DNA of 64,000 nucleotides, taken from the NCBI GenBank assembly GCA_937957685.1, contig CALGAO010000132.1, forward strand, positions 1 through 64,000, in the 5' to 3' direction. The notes beneath the pieces were generated by a model that was given only the letters and a program-made list of their open reading frames with translations, had not been told where the DNA came from and did no database searches. The stretch's first letter is position 1. Each line of letters opens with the position of its first letter. Below are positions 1-9,752 of this stretch, piece after piece. Source of the DNA: an uncultured Paenibacillaceae bacterium (GTDB lineage Bacteria; Bacillota; Bacilli; Paenibacillales; DA-C8). Both the position numbers and the translations under genes were made by a program.

Positions 1-138
1 AGAGAGGAAGAGAAACGGCGGGCTGAGGAGGAGAAGCTGGCGCTTGAGCAACAAGGTTCTGCGGAGGAACCAGGTGAGCCTGAGGCTTCTTCAACCGATC
101 ATGAAACTGAGCCCAAGGCTGAACAGAACCGGCGGTAA
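1..138 (+). CDS. C-terminal end of an unidentified protein (partial)
   Basis: Frame 1 is open from the window edge to a TAA at 136-138. The 45 visible residues are highly charged: a Glu/Arg/Lys-rich stretch that could be the end of a coiled coil, then a Glu/Pro/Ser-rich tail. No domain can be recognised from this tail, and the rest of the gene lies outside the window. Codon usage and the clean stop before a good promoter support a real gene end. No function is proposed. Confidence 0.6.
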   Translation, partial: REEEKRRAEEEKLALEQQGSAEEPGEPEASSTDHETEPKAEQNRR

Positions 139-155
139 GTGCAAGAATCTGGTCA

Positions 156-184
156 TTTACTTTTGCTGGTGAGGCGCCTATAAT
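156..184 (+). promoter_or_regulatory. SigA-type promoter of the putative 6S RNA
   Basis: TTTACT (156-161), 17 bases, then a perfect TATAAT (179-184). Transcription would start near 191, matching the 5' end of the closing stem of the RNA described next. Confidence 0.65.
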
Positions 185-190
185 AAGATT

Positions 191-392
191 ACCAAAGAGA
201 ATATCCTGCTGTGTGCGTTACGGCTATATGTTGTTTTGAACCAATGACAATGTTTCGGGAGCACTATATGAGCGCAGCGCTGATATGCCTGCCAAAAGTG
301 GGACATCAAACCTGCGACTGCGTGCACCCACCTGCGAGAGCGGGTTCATGAAACACCATCGTCGAACGGCATTGGCGGGTTATATGCTTGCT
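191..392 (+). ncRNA. ssrS: 6S RNA
   Basis: 6S RNA binds the housekeeping RNA polymerase holoenzyme by mimicking an open promoter. The segment has the architecture of the family. A closing stem forms between about 199-219 and 366-386, with ATATCCTGCT pairing with the GGCGGGTTATAT side and CGTT with AACG. A large internal region lies between the arms. There are recognisable family-like blocks: CGGGAGCACT near 257, CTGCGAC near 312, GCACCCACCTGCGA near 324 and GCGGGTTCATG near 340. Length is about 200 nt. It has its own promoter and is followed by a strong terminator. The identification rests on recall of family motifs and hand pairing, not on a covariance-model search. It could be another structured RNA, but 6S fits best. 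Confidence 0.78.
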
Positions 393-411
393 TGATCTGC
401 ATAATTGATGA

Positions 412-459
412 AAGACACCTTCATACTAGACATGAAAGTCTAGTCGGAGGTGTTTTTTT
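412..459 (+). terminator. Rho-independent terminator overlapping the sleB ribosome binding site
   Basis: Left arm ACACCT...ACTAGAC, loop ATGAAA, right arm GTCTAGT...AGGTGT, then eight T's (453-460). It would end the 6S transcript. The right arm contains GGAGG (446-450), the only plausible ribosome binding site for sleB. Confidence 0.85.
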
Positions 460-1184
460 TGTCTGAATCGATGAAGCAATACCGCAGCAAGGTGTGGATA
501 TGTGCGCTGCTGTGCGCCATCGTCCTGCTGGGCACATGGCAGCTCCCGGTCGGCCATGCCTTCGGCAACGCGACGCTAAAGCACGGCTCCAGAGGGGGAG
601 ATGTCTACGAACTGCAGGGGAGGCTTCAATACCTGGGGTATTATAACGGCAATATCGATGGCATATTCGGTTGGCAGACGGAGCGGGCGGTGAAGGATTT
701 TCAATACAAGTTCGGGATGAAGGTGGACGGAATCGTCGGCAGCAAGACGAAGCAGATGCTCGTCAAGGCGACGCCGGGCTGGAAAGGGACGAGCAGCACC
801 GGTGCGACGGCGCTGAGGACGAAGGAGTATACGCAGGAGGAGATCACGCTGTTGGCGCGGGCGGTATACAGCGAGGCGCGCGGCGAGCCATATGAAGGGC
901 AGGTGGCGATCGCCGCGGTCATCCTGAATCGCCTGTCGCACAGTTCATTTCCGAACACGATCGCCGGCGTGATCTTCGAGCCCGGCGCGTTCACCGCGGT
1001 CAGCGACGGCCAGTTCTGGCTGACGCCGAACGACAAGGCCTACAAGGCGGCCAGGGACGCGATCAACGGCTGGGACCCGACGGGCGGAGCCATTTACTAC
1101 TTCAATCCGCATACGGCGACATCCGCCTGGATCTGGTCGAGGCCGCAGATCAAGCAGATCGGCAAGCATATCTTCTGCAGATGA
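459..1184 (+). CDS. sleB: Spore cortex-lytic enzyme SleB
   Basis: SleB is a lytic transglycosylase that degrades cortex peptidoglycan during spore germination. The protein has an N-terminal hydrophobic export segment (about residues 11-30), a peptidoglycan-binding domain with the usual LQxRLxxLGYY...G.FG pattern (about 35-100) and a C-terminal hydrolase_2 domain. The catalytic-type motif AVYSEARGEPYEGQ is present, with the conserved Glu in SEARGE. At 241 residues it is shorter than B. subtilis SleB (about 305), mainly in the linker. The TTG at 459 is chosen because GGAGG at 446-450 sits 8 bases upstream. GTG 450 overlaps that site and ATG 471 lacks one. No ypeB partner follows; the next gene is on the other strand. 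Confidence 0.9.
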   Translation: MSESMKQYRSKVWICALLCAIVLLGTWQLPVGHAFGNATLKHGSRGGDVYELQGRLQYLGYYNGNIDGIFGWQTERAVKDFQYKFGMKVDGIVGSKTKQMLVKATPGWKGTSSTGATALRTKEYTQEEITLLARAVYSEARGEPYEGQVAIAAVILNRLSHSSFPNTIAGVIFEPGAFTAVSDGQFWLTPNDKAYKAARDAINGWDPTGGAIYYFNPHTATSAWIWSRPQIKQIGKHIFCR

Positions 1185-1214
1185 GGAGAGCCAAGCTGAG
1201 CTCGGTGCGGCAGC

Positions 1215-2435
1215 TTACCTGTGCGCTTGCGGCGCGAACAGACCGTCGAGCACGATCGTCACCGCGCCGATCGCCGATGCGTACTCTCCCTGATTGGTGA
1301 TGACGATGGAAACGGCGTTGGCCGGGGTATCCATCGCCCGTTCGTGAATCGTCCGTCGCGTTTCCTCCAGGAACAGGTCCGCCGCGTTCGTGACGCCGCC
1401 CCCGAGGATGATCTTCCGGGGGTTCAGCGTATTGATCAGATTGGCCAGCCCGATGCCGAGATAGCGGCCGACGCGCCGGAAGAGATCAAGCGCCAGCGGG
1501 TCGCCCTGCCGCGCCGCCTGCGCGATCATCTCGCCGGTGATGGCTTCCGGATCATCTCCGCACAGCTCGCGAATAAGCGACCGCTCTCCCGCCTCAAGCC
1601 TCTGTGCCGCCTGACGCACCAGGGCCGGACCGGAGACGAGCGATTGCAGGCAGCCGTAATTGCCGCAGGTGCACCTGGGACCGTTCATCTCCACGGTCGT
1701 ATGGCCGATCTCGCCAGCGGAGTAGGTGGCTCCCTTGTACAGCTGGCCGTTGAGCACGATGCCGGCCCCCACGCCTTCGCCGATGTTGACGGCGATGAAA
1801 TTGCCGGTATCGGTTCCTTCACCGAACCAGCTCTCGCCGAGCGCGAAGGCGACGACGTCATTCTCCACATGGACAGGCACCTGGAACTCGCACTCCAGCG
1901 GCTCGCGCAGCGATATGTCGCGCAGCCCGAAGTTGGGGGCGAAGATGGCCTTGCCGGCCGAAGGATCGACCAGGCCGTGCATGCCGAGACCGATGCCCAT
2001 GAGGTCCCCGGCGCTGATGCCCGCCTTCTTCAGCACCAGCTTCACCGTATCGATCAGATGGCCGATCAGCGCAGCCTCGTCGACTCTGGGCGGCAGCGCC
2101 AGTTTCTCCGCGGCCTTGATATCGGCATTCAGATTCGTGACCACGGTGCGCAGCCAGTGAATGCCGATATCCACGCCGACGATGTGATAGGCATCGGCAT
2201 TGATGCGCAGCATGATCGGCCTGCGCCCGCCGGTGGAGGCGCCGAGATCCGACTCGATGACGAGCTTGTTGTCGAGCAGCTCGCTGACGATATTCGTTAC
2301 GGTCGGAGGAGTCAGCTTCGTGATCTTGGCGATCTCCGCCCGGGATACCTCGCCATGCGTGCGGATGGTATTCAAGATGAGCGAGCGGTTCAGCGATTTC
2401 ATCCACTTAAAGCTTCCGATTAGCGGTTCATTCAC
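1215..2435 (-). CDS. ROK-family transcriptional repressor (NagC/XylR type)
   Basis: The protein starts with a winged helix-turn-helix (about residues 12-70), followed by a ROK sugar-kinase-like domain. The ROK zinc motif is present as CTCGNYGCLQ, with Gln in place of the usual final Glu. The ATP-binding DxGxT region is degenerate (DIGIHW), so this is a sugar-sensing regulator rather than a glucokinase. GTG at 2435 is chosen because AAGGAGGT lies a few bases upstream; the reading frame could extend to 2486 but without a better site. It is divergent from galT-galK-galE with an inverted repeat in the shared intergenic region, so control of galactose use is a reasonable inference. The inducer is unknown. 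Confidence 0.85.
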   Translation of the reverse strand: MNEPLIGSFKWMKSLNRSLILNTIRTHGEVSRAEIAKITKLTPPTVTNIVSELLDNKLVIESDLGASTGGRRPIMLRINADAYHIVGVDIGIHWLRTVVTNLNADIKAAEKLALPPRVDEAALIGHLIDTVKLVLKKAGISAGDLMGIGLGMHGLVDPSAGKAIFAPNFGLRDISLREPLECEFQVPVHVENDVVAFALGESWFGEGTDTGNFIAVNIGEGVGAGIVLNGQLYKGATYSAGEIGHTTVEMNGPRCTCGNYGCLQSLVSGPALVRQAAQRLEAGERSLIRELCGDDPEAITGEMIAQAARQGDPLALDLFRRVGRYLGIGLANLINTLNPRKIILGGGVTNAADLFLEETRRTIHERAMDTPANAVSIVITNQGEYASAIGAVTIVLDGLFAPQAHR

Positions 2436-2496
2436 GCTTGCGACCTCCTTGTACTCTCCCCATTGTATAAAAAAAGCGGCTATCATGAAAAGTGTA

Positions 2497-2525
2497 TTGA
2501 TTTTGCCAACGGAGCTTTGTATGAT
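2497..2525 (+). promoter_or_regulatory. Promoter of the gal operon
   Basis: TTGATT (2497-2502), 17 bases, TATGAT (2520-2525). It lies immediately upstream of an AT-rich inverted repeat, as expected for a repressor-controlled promoter. Confidence 0.5.
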
Positions 2526-2533
2526 AATAGTAT

Positions 2534-2556
2534 CTTAATTAATTAAATTAATAAAG
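2534..2556. promoter_or_regulatory. Candidate ROK operator
   Basis: Imperfect inverted repeat: CTTAATTAAT (2534-2543), 3 bases, ATTAATAAAG (2547-2556), with 9 of 10 positions symmetric. It sits at the expected start of galT transcription. AT-rich inverted repeats of this sort are typical of XylR/NagC-like repressors. Assignment to the neighbouring ROK protein is inferred from position. Confidence 0.5.
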
Positions 2557-2664
2557 AGATCATCTGGCCTATTACAGGAAATGTTTTGGTTCGCCCGATG
2601 AAGACTGATCGACGTCTCCACAAGCCAGACATCCAACTTATCATGATCTGGAGGTATATTGAAC

Positions 2665-3647
2665 ATGGCTGAATTGCGCTACAACCCGTTGCTCCGGGAT
2701 TGGACGATCGTCGCGTCCAACCGGCAGAACCGGCCGCATATGCCCAAGGACTACTGTCCGTTCTGTCCCGGTTCCGGCAAGGTGCCGGACCATTATGACG
2801 TCTACAAGTACGACAATGACTTCCCGGCGCTCCGCGCCGATCCGCCGGAGCCTGATCCGGTAGCCACGAAGCTGTACAAGACGGCTCCGTCCTACGGCCG
2901 CTGTGAGGTCATCCTGTATTCGCCGGAGCATACGAAGACGCTGCCCGAGCTGTCCGTCGAGCATATCCTCAAGCTGATCGATCTGTGGACGGAGCGCTTC
3001 GAGGAGCTGTCCAGGGATCCGAAGCACAAGTATATCATGATCTTCGAGAACCGTGGCGAGGAGGTCGGCGTGACGATGCCGCACCCGCACGGCCAGATCT
3101 ACGCCTACTCGAAGATGCCGCTGAAGATTCAGACCGAGCTGAACGCCTGCAAGGCGCATCACGAGGAGCATGGCACCTGCCTGCTCTGCGACATGAACCG
3201 GGAGGAGAAGGAATTCGCGCAGCGGGTGATCATCGAGAACGACAGCTTCATCTGCTACCTGCCGTTCTTCACCGACTACCCTTATGGCGTGTTTATCGTA
3301 AGCAAGCATCACAAGACGGCCCTGACCGACTTCACGGCGGACGAGAAACGCGATCTCGCCGATATCCTGAAGCAGACGACCGGCACGATGGATGAGCTGT
3401 TCGACCGGCTGTTCCCGTATATGATGGTGCTGCATCAGCGCCCGGTGAACAGCGAGAGCGTCGAGGACTACTATCACTTCCACATCGAGTTCTATCCGCC
3501 GCTGCGCGCCAGGGATCGGATCAAATATTACGCCTCATCGGAGATGGGCGCCTGGGCGGCGACCAATCCGCTCTGCGTGGAGGAGACTGCGGTGCAAATG
3601 CGCGAAGCGCATCAGAAATATCTGGCGAAAGCGAGGAATGATCAATC

Positions 3648-3651
<4 letters not shown>
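2665..3651 (+). CDS. galT: Galactose-1-phosphate uridylyltransferase
   Basis: Transfers UMP between UDP-glucose and galactose-1-phosphate in the Leloir pathway. Evidence includes the Cys pair CPFCPG near residue 30, the catalytic HPHGQ motif near residue 145 (active-site His) and the C-terminal YHFHIEFYPP block. At 328 residues it is a class I GalT of normal length. ATG 2665 has GGAGGT 9 bases upstream; a TTG at 2659 in the same frame is less well spaced. The stop overlaps the galK start by 4 bases, so the two are translationally coupled. First gene of the galT-galK-galE operon. Confidence 0.95.
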
Positions 3652-4841
<1,190 letters not shown>

Positions 4842-4845
4842 AGCA

Positions 4846-5832
4846 ATGGCCATACTGGTAACAGGCGGGGCTGGTTACATCGGCAGCCACACGGTGGCGG
4901 AGCTGCTGGAGAAGGGCGAGGAAGTCGTCGTCGTGGACAATCTGCAGACGGGACACCGCGAGGCGGTGCTCGGCGGCACGTTCTATCAGGCGGACATCCG
5001 CGACAGCGACGCGATGGACCGGATCTTCGCGAAGCATGAGATCGAGGCGGTGATCCACTTCGCCGCCAATTCCCTGGTCGGCGAGAGCGTGGAGAAGCCG
5101 CTGAAGTATTATGACAACAACGTCTACGGCTCCCAGAAGCTGATGGAAGTGATGGTGAAGCACGGCGTCCGGAAGATCGTCTTCTCCTCGACAGCAGCCG
5201 TGTACGGCGAGCCGCAGCGCGTGCCGATCGATGAGCATGACCTGACCGTGCCCACCAATCCCTACGGAGACACGAAGCTGGCGATGGAGAAGATGTTCCG
5301 CTGGGGCGATCGGGCCCATGGGATCAAGTCCATCTCGCTCCGCTATTTCAATGCGGCCGGCGCCCATCCGAATGGTCTGATCGGCGAGGATCACAATCCC
5401 GAGACGCATCTCATCCCGGTCATCCTGCAGGTGCCGCTTGGCAAGCGGGATGCCATCTCGGTGTTTGGCGACGATTACCCGACGGAGGACGGCACCTGCA
5501 TCCGCGACTACATCCATGTGACGGACCTGGCCAACGCGCACTATCTGGCGCTAATGCGTCTGCGCGACAAGGAGGAGAGCGGCATCTACAACCTGGGCAA
5601 CGGGCAGGGCTTCTCCGTCAAGCAGGTGATCGAGGTGACGCGCCGCGTGACCGGACATGCGATCCCGGCGAAGGTGTCGCCGCGCCGCGCCGGTGACCCG
5701 GCTGTGCTGGTGGCTTCCTCCGAGCGGGCCAGGACGGAGCTGGGCTGGAAGCCGCAATATGCGGACCTGGAGAAGATCGTCGAGACGGCCTGGAGCTGGT
5801 TCCAGCGCCATCCGAACGGCTACGGCCATTAA
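4846..5832 (+). CDS. galE: UDP-glucose 4-epimerase
   Basis: Interconverts UDP-galactose and UDP-glucose with bound NAD, closing the Leloir cycle. It is an extended SDR: the NAD-binding GGAGYIGSH is at residues 7-15, the catalytic Ser lies in the FSSTAAVYG block, and the Tyr-x3-Lys pair is NPYGDTK. Length is 328 residues. ATG 4846 follows GGAGG, 5 bases after the galK stop, which completes the operon. A small GGGCC-ATC-GGCCC stem-loop follows at about 5838-5850 without a T-run. Confidence 0.95.
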   Translation: MAILVTGGAGYIGSHTVAELLEKGEEVVVVDNLQTGHREAVLGGTFYQADIRDSDAMDRIFAKHEIEAVIHFAANSLVGESVEKPLKYYDNNVYGSQKLMEVMVKHGVRKIVFSSTAAVYGEPQRVPIDEHDLTVPTNPYGDTKLAMEKMFRWGDRAHGIKSISLRYFNAAGAHPNGLIGEDHNPETHLIPVILQVPLGKRDAISVFGDDYPTEDGTCIRDYIHVTDLANAHYLALMRLRDKEESGIYNLGNGQGFSVKQVIEVTRRVTGHAIPAKVSPRRAGDPAVLVASSERARTELGWKPQYADLEKIVETAWSWFQRHPNGYGH

Positions 5833-5964
5833 ACAGGGCCATCGGCCCGGACTGCCAGCGATGGCACGGACAGCGTCGGTTCGGCAGGCGGTGCATATGT
5901 CCATCGCAGCCTGCCGGCATCCGGATGGCTGCAGCCAATCACTTGTCCTCGAGCAACCTTCCTT

Positions 5965-5993
5965 TTGCGCTTCGTGGTAAACCGTGGTAAGAT
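5965..5993 (+). promoter_or_regulatory. Possible promoter of the DUF1499 gene
   Basis: TTGCGC (5965-5970), 17 bases, TAAGAT (5988-5993), about 35 bases before the TTG start. Moderate match only. Confidence 0.35.
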
Positions 5994-6029
5994 GAAGAGA
6001 AGGCATGTTCGATCAAGGGAGGAAGAACG

Positions 6030-6416
6030 TTGTTGAAGCGTACGTTAGTCGGAATCTTCCGCAGCATGGAATCAACCGGTGAGAAACCGCGGTATCCGGG
6101 ACTTGAATCGCGTCACTTCAAGCTGCCGAAGGATAAGCTGTTTGAAGAGATCCTTGCCATCGTGAAGAAATATCCGGGACTCAAGCTGGTTCATGAGGTC
6201 AAGAGCGTCGGGGAGATCCTGGCCGAGAAGCGAACCATGACCGGACGCGTGCAGGACGTGACGTTCACGATCGTCGAGACCAGTCCGGTGAAGAGCGCGG
6301 TCGATATTTACTCGGCATCCCGCGGCTCGCTCGGAGACCTTGGCTCCAATTACAGGCTCATCCTCAATCTTCTGAAGGAAATCGACCGCAAGCTGAAAGA
6401 CTATCAGGATCGATAA
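6030..6416 (+). CDS. DUF1499 family protein
   Basis: 128-residue soluble protein that resembles the DUF1499 family in its pattern (a YPG..SRHFKLP start region, a central VQDVTFTIVE strand, then YSASRGSLGDLGSNYRLI). The family has no established biochemical role. There is no signal peptide or membrane segment. TTG 6030 is chosen because AAGGGAGG at 6015-6022 lies 7 bases upstream; a second TTG at 6033 is possible. It stands alone, convergent with tpx, and shares a bidirectional terminator. Confidence 0.7.
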   Translation: MLKRTLVGIFRSMESTGEKPRYPGLESRHFKLPKDKLFEEILAIVKKYPGLKLVHEVKSVGEILAEKRTMTGRVQDVTFTIVETSPVKSAVDIYSASRGSLGDLGSNYRLILNLLKEIDRKLKDYQDR

Positions 6417-6432
6417 TCTGACATAAAAAAAG

Positions 6433-6470
6433 AACTGCGAGAGAAGGCGATCTTCCCTCGCAGTTGTTTT
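6433..6470. terminator. Bidirectional terminator
   Basis: AACTGCGAG (6433-6441) pairs with CTCGCAGTT (6457-6465). A-runs upstream and T's downstream let it work for both the DUF1499 gene and tpx. Confidence 0.75.
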
Positions 6471-6479
6471 GTGGAGTCC

Positions 6480-6998
6480 TCACAGAAGCTCCTTCAGGGC
6501 AGCGAGCGCGCTGTCGTAATCCGGATGCTCGGCCATCTCGCTGTTCACCTTGGCATAACGAATGGTGTCGTCCGCATCGAGGATCCAGATCGAGCGGGCG
6601 AGAAGGCGCAGTTCCTTGATCAGCACGCCGTAAGCGGTGCCGAACGACACGTCGTAATGGTCGGACAGCACGACGACCTTGTCGATGCCGGCTGCGGCGC
6701 AATATTGCGATTGAGCCGGAGGCAGGTCAACGCTGATCGTCAGGATGACAACGTTGTCGCCCAGCTTGGCGGCCTCTTCGTTGAAGCGGCGGGTTTGCGC
6801 GTCGCAGATGCCCGTGAACAGGGAAGGCACGACGTTGATCAGCTTGATCTTGCCCTTGTAATCCGACAGCGACTTCGTATCCGTCAGACTGCTGCGAACG
6901 GTGAAATCCGGAGCCTTGTCTCCGACCTTCAGCTCCGGACCGACCAGAGTCAGAGGGTTGCCCTTAAGCGTATGTACACCGGTTCTTTCTATTGTCAC
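6480..6998 (-). CDS. tpx: Thiol peroxidase
   Basis: Atypical 2-Cys peroxiredoxin of the Tpx family; it reduces peroxides with thioredoxin as electron donor. The peroxidatic Cys is in TGICDAQTRRFN (about residue 65) and the resolving Cys in SQYCAAAGI (about residue 100). Length of 172 residues is normal. One position looks unusual: the residue before the active-site Thr is Phe (PSLFTGIC), where Asp is usual in this family. The start has AAGGAG upstream. Confidence 0.94.
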   Translation of the reverse strand: MTIERTGVHTLKGNPLTLVGPELKVGDKAPDFTVRSSLTDTKSLSDYKGKIKLINVVPSLFTGICDAQTRRFNEEAAKLGDNVVILTISVDLPPAQSQYCAAAGIDKVVVLSDHYDVSFGTAYGVLIKELRLLARSIWILDADDTIRYAKVNSEMAEHPDYDSALAALKELL

Positions 6999-7119
6999 TT
7001 GCCATTCACTCCTTCAACAGGAAAATTTTTTATTTTTCTGGCCTCAGCCAATACTATTATAACGGTTTAAAATCAGGGTTGTCCATGTCAGCTTTGATTC
7101 ATCGAAAGGAGTCGATCCC

Positions 7120-7782
7120 ATGTTCGTCCGCACCGAGAACCTGCGCTCTTATATCCGGCTGTACCCGGTCAACTCCGCGATCCTGCTCATCTGCATCGTC
7201 TTCTTTGTCGTCATGACGCTGAGCGGCGGGACGTCGGACAGTGAGACGCTGCTCAGGTTCGGCGCGTTTATCTCCCCGTTTCCGGACAGCGAGTGGAGGC
7301 AGTATTCGGTTGATCTGTGGGGCGGTTCGCTCGACTTTATCCGATTCGTCACCAGCATCTTCATCCATATCGGCTTCTCCCATCTGCTGTTCAACGGGTT
7401 CTCGATCTTCGTGTTCGCTCCCGAGCTGGAAAGGCTGTTCGGGCATATTCGTTATGCGATCTTCTTCATCGTGACCGGCATCGCGGGCAATCTGGCCAGC
7501 CACCTCGTTGCCGCTTCCAGGCCGTTTGAAGGCTTCACCCTGTCGGCTGGCGCCTCCGGCTCCATCTTCGGCATCTTCGGCGCTTATCTGGCGCTGGTGG
7601 TGCTGCGCAGGGCCTTCATCGACAAGGGAACCTACACGACGATCGTGACGCTGGTCGTCATGGGAGCGATCTATTCCTTCATCGTGCCGAATGTCAGCTG
7701 GCAGGGACATCTTGGCGGATTCCTGGCAGGCTTCATCTGGATGGCAGCGCTGCTTCAGATCAAGGGGGCAAGAAGGCGCTGA
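7120..7782 (+). CDS. Rhomboid family intramembrane serine protease
   Basis: Polytopic membrane protein of 220 residues with at least six hydrophobic helices. Rhomboid signatures are present: FIHIGFSHLLFNGFS with the conserved Asn of helix 2, the catalytic Ser in GASGSIFG and the catalytic His in WQGHLGGFLAGF. Such proteases cleave membrane-spanning substrates within the bilayer; the substrate here is unknown. ATG 7120 has AAAGGAG upstream. It is divergent from tpx and monocistronic. Confidence 0.9.
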   Translation: MFVRTENLRSYIRLYPVNSAILLICIVFFVVMTLSGGTSDSETLLRFGAFISPFPDSEWRQYSVDLWGGSLDFIRFVTSIFIHIGFSHLLFNGFSIFVFAPELERLFGHIRYAIFFIVTGIAGNLASHLVAASRPFEGFTLSAGASGSIFGIFGAYLALVVLRRAFIDKGTYTTIVTLVVMGAIYSFIVPNVSWQGHLGGFLAGFIWMAALLQIKGARRR

Positions 7783-7874
7783 AGTCGGCATATTTCGTTA
7801 AAGACAAAGAAGGGTTTATGTACTATAATTAACCTTTGGATTATGATAATAACGATCGTGGAGTGTTACGAACA

Positions 7875-8777
7875 GTGGAATTGCGTCAGCTTCAATATTT
7901 CGTCAAGGTTGCCAGGATGCAGCATGTCACCCAGGCCGCGGAGGAATTGCGCATCGCCCAGTCGGCCGTGTCGCGGCAGATTCATCAGCTTGAGGAAGAG
8001 CTCGGAGTTCTGTTGTTTATCCAGCATGGGCGCAACTTGCAGCTCACTCCGGTCGGCAAGCTGTTCCTGAAGCGGGTGGAAGCGATCCTCGCGGATATCG
8101 ACAAAGCGATCCAGGAGGTGCGCGAATATCTGGATCCGGAGTACGGTGAGGTGCGGATCGGGTTCCCCAACAGTCTGGGCGTGACGCTTGTGCCGGACAT
8201 CGTCTCCCGTTTCCGCAAGGAGCATCCGAACGTCCGCTTCAAGTTCCGGCAAGGAATCTTCCACGGACTGTTGATGGAAGTGGTGAAGGGTGAGCTGGAT
8301 CTGGCGATCATCGCGCCATTCCCCGAGAACCACGATCAGGTGACTGGCGAACTGCTGATGGAAGAGGAGCTGTTCGCGATACTGCCGCAGAATCATCCGC
8401 TTGCCGGCGAGTCGCAGATCCACCTGGAACAGCTCAGGGATGATCCGTTCATCCTGTTCAACGAAGGGTACTCGCTCAGGAAGATCGTATGGGATGCTTG
8501 TCTGGAGGCGGGCTTCACGCCGAAGATCGCCTTCGAGGGAGAGGAGACCGACACGATCCGCGGGCTGGTCGCGGCGGGGATGGGAGTCAGCCTGTTGCCT
8601 CATCATGCCCTGCAGGAGATCACGCCTCTGCAGCCGGTCATGGTCAAGGTAAGCGAGCCGAAGGTCATCCGGACGATCGGCCTCATCCGCCGCTCTGACG
8701 AGAAGCTGCCGCTTGTCGCCGAGGTGTTCCGACACTTTCTGCTCCAATATTTCCGGGAATATACGATCCGAAGATAG
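7875..8777 (+). CDS. LysR-family transcriptional regulator, GltC-like
   Basis: 300 residues with an N-terminal winged helix (MELRQLQYFVKVA start) and a type 2 periplasmic-binding-like effector domain. The whole chain resembles B. subtilis GltC, the activator of glutamate synthase, in length and in blocks such as EYLDP..G.V.IGFP, FRQG and GLV.AGMGV.LLP. No gltAB genes are adjacent, so the target is unproven. GTG 7875 is chosen because GTGGAGTG is 8 bases upstream and the protein then begins like the family; the frame extends upstream to 7836. A strong hairpin follows the stop. Confidence 0.82.
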   Translation: MELRQLQYFVKVARMQHVTQAAEELRIAQSAVSRQIHQLEEELGVLLFIQHGRNLQLTPVGKLFLKRVEAILADIDKAIQEVREYLDPEYGEVRIGFPNSLGVTLVPDIVSRFRKEHPNVRFKFRQGIFHGLLMEVVKGELDLAIIAPFPENHDQVTGELLMEEELFAILPQNHPLAGESQIHLEQLRDDPFILFNEGYSLRKIVWDACLEAGFTPKIAFEGEETDTIRGLVAAGMGVSLLPHHALQEITPLQPVMVKVSEPKVIRTIGLIRRSDEKLPLVAEVFRHFLLQYFREYTIRR

Positions 8778-8834
8778 ACCGGGCAGCGCCAGATGCGCCT
8801 GGTTCACATCCTGTGTCCTTGTGTCGCGAAGATG

Positions 8835-8870
8835 AACAGCCGCCGAGGGATGGCCTCGGCGGCTGTTCTT
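8835..8870. terminator. Bidirectional terminator
   Basis: Perfect 14 bp stem AACAGCCGCCGAGG (8835-8848) / CCTCGGCGGCTGTT (8854-8867) with a 5-base loop, between the convergent LysR and protease genes. The T-run is short. Confidence 0.75.
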
Positions 8871-8908
8871 GTAGGGGTTGTTGTCTGATGTGTGGGTGAC
8901 GCCCGTGA

Positions 8909-9628
8909 TTACTCGCGATTCTGGCTGCTCAGGAAGATCATGATGAACTTCAGCAGCTGCAGCACGGAGATGATCGTTGCGGCAACATACGTCAATGCGG
9001 CTGCGTTCAGCACCTTGGCGACGCCATGCTCCTCCGAGTTGGTGATGAAGCCTTCGGCGATCATCAGCTGGCGCGCCCTGTTGCTGGCGTCAAACTCGAC
9101 AGGCAGCGTGACGACCTGGAAGGCCACTGCGGCCGCGAAGAAGATGATGCCGAGCATGAACACCGTCGAGCCGAACACGGAGCCGAGTCCGCCGAAGATC
9201 AATCCTGCCAGGATCAGGAACGGCGCTACGCCCGAAGCGAAGTTGACGAGCGGGAACATGCGGTGTCTGAGCACGAGCATCGGATAGGAGACCGAATGCT
9301 GGATGGCATGGCCGACTTCGTGGCAGGCGACGGAGATCGCCGAGATCGAGCGGGAGCCGTAGACCGGCTCGGACAGGCGCACGACCTTGTGTATCGGGTC
9401 ATAATGGTCCGACAGGGTGCCCTGCACCGGTTCGATCTTCACGTCATACAATCCGTGGCGATCCAGCATGCGCCTTGCCGCCTCGTAGCCCGTCAACCCG
9501 GATGACGCCGGTACCTCCGACCATCTGTTGAATGTGCCGCTTACGCGAAACTGTGCCCATATGGATAAACCGAATGCGAGCAGGATGGGGATATCCATCC
9601 AATGAAACGCGCCGTATCCAAAAAACAT
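8909..9628 (-). CDS. Membrane-bound neutral zinc metallopeptidase, YugP-like
   Basis: The protein has an N-terminal membrane segment, an HEVGH zinc site within VACHEVGHAIQHS, and three or more C-terminal hydrophobic helices. This matches the putative zinc peptidase family that includes B. subtilis YugP. Substrate and physiological role are not known. Length is 239 residues from ATG 9628, preferred over 9643 because TTGGAGGG then has normal spacing. It is single, flanked by a bidirectional terminator and a divergent or tandem AraC gene. Confidence 0.85.
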   Translation of the reverse strand: MFFGYGAFHWMDIPILLAFGLSIWAQFRVSGTFNRWSEVPASSGLTGYEAARRMLDRHGLYDVKIEPVQGTLSDHYDPIHKVVRLSEPVYGSRSISAISVACHEVGHAIQHSVSYPMLVLRHRMFPLVNFASGVAPFLILAGLIFGGLGSVFGSTVFMLGIIFFAAAVAFQVVTLPVEFDASNRARQLMIAEGFITNSEEHGVAKVLNAAALTYVAATIISVLQLLKFIMIFLSSQNRE

Positions 9629-9752
9629 GACCAATCCCTCCAACTTGAACTCTAAGATAGTAGCGCTTAAGTTCTATTATTTCATTACGTCGCTTGCGAT
9701 TCAAGGTTTCAGCAAGGATTTTCTCATCTGAGGATATGAGGTTGAAAGCTTG

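Noticed and set aside
1221..2423. 400-codon plus-strand frame opposite the ROK gene
   Set aside because: Antisense shadow of a clearly conserved protein, Arg/Asp-rich, no domain.
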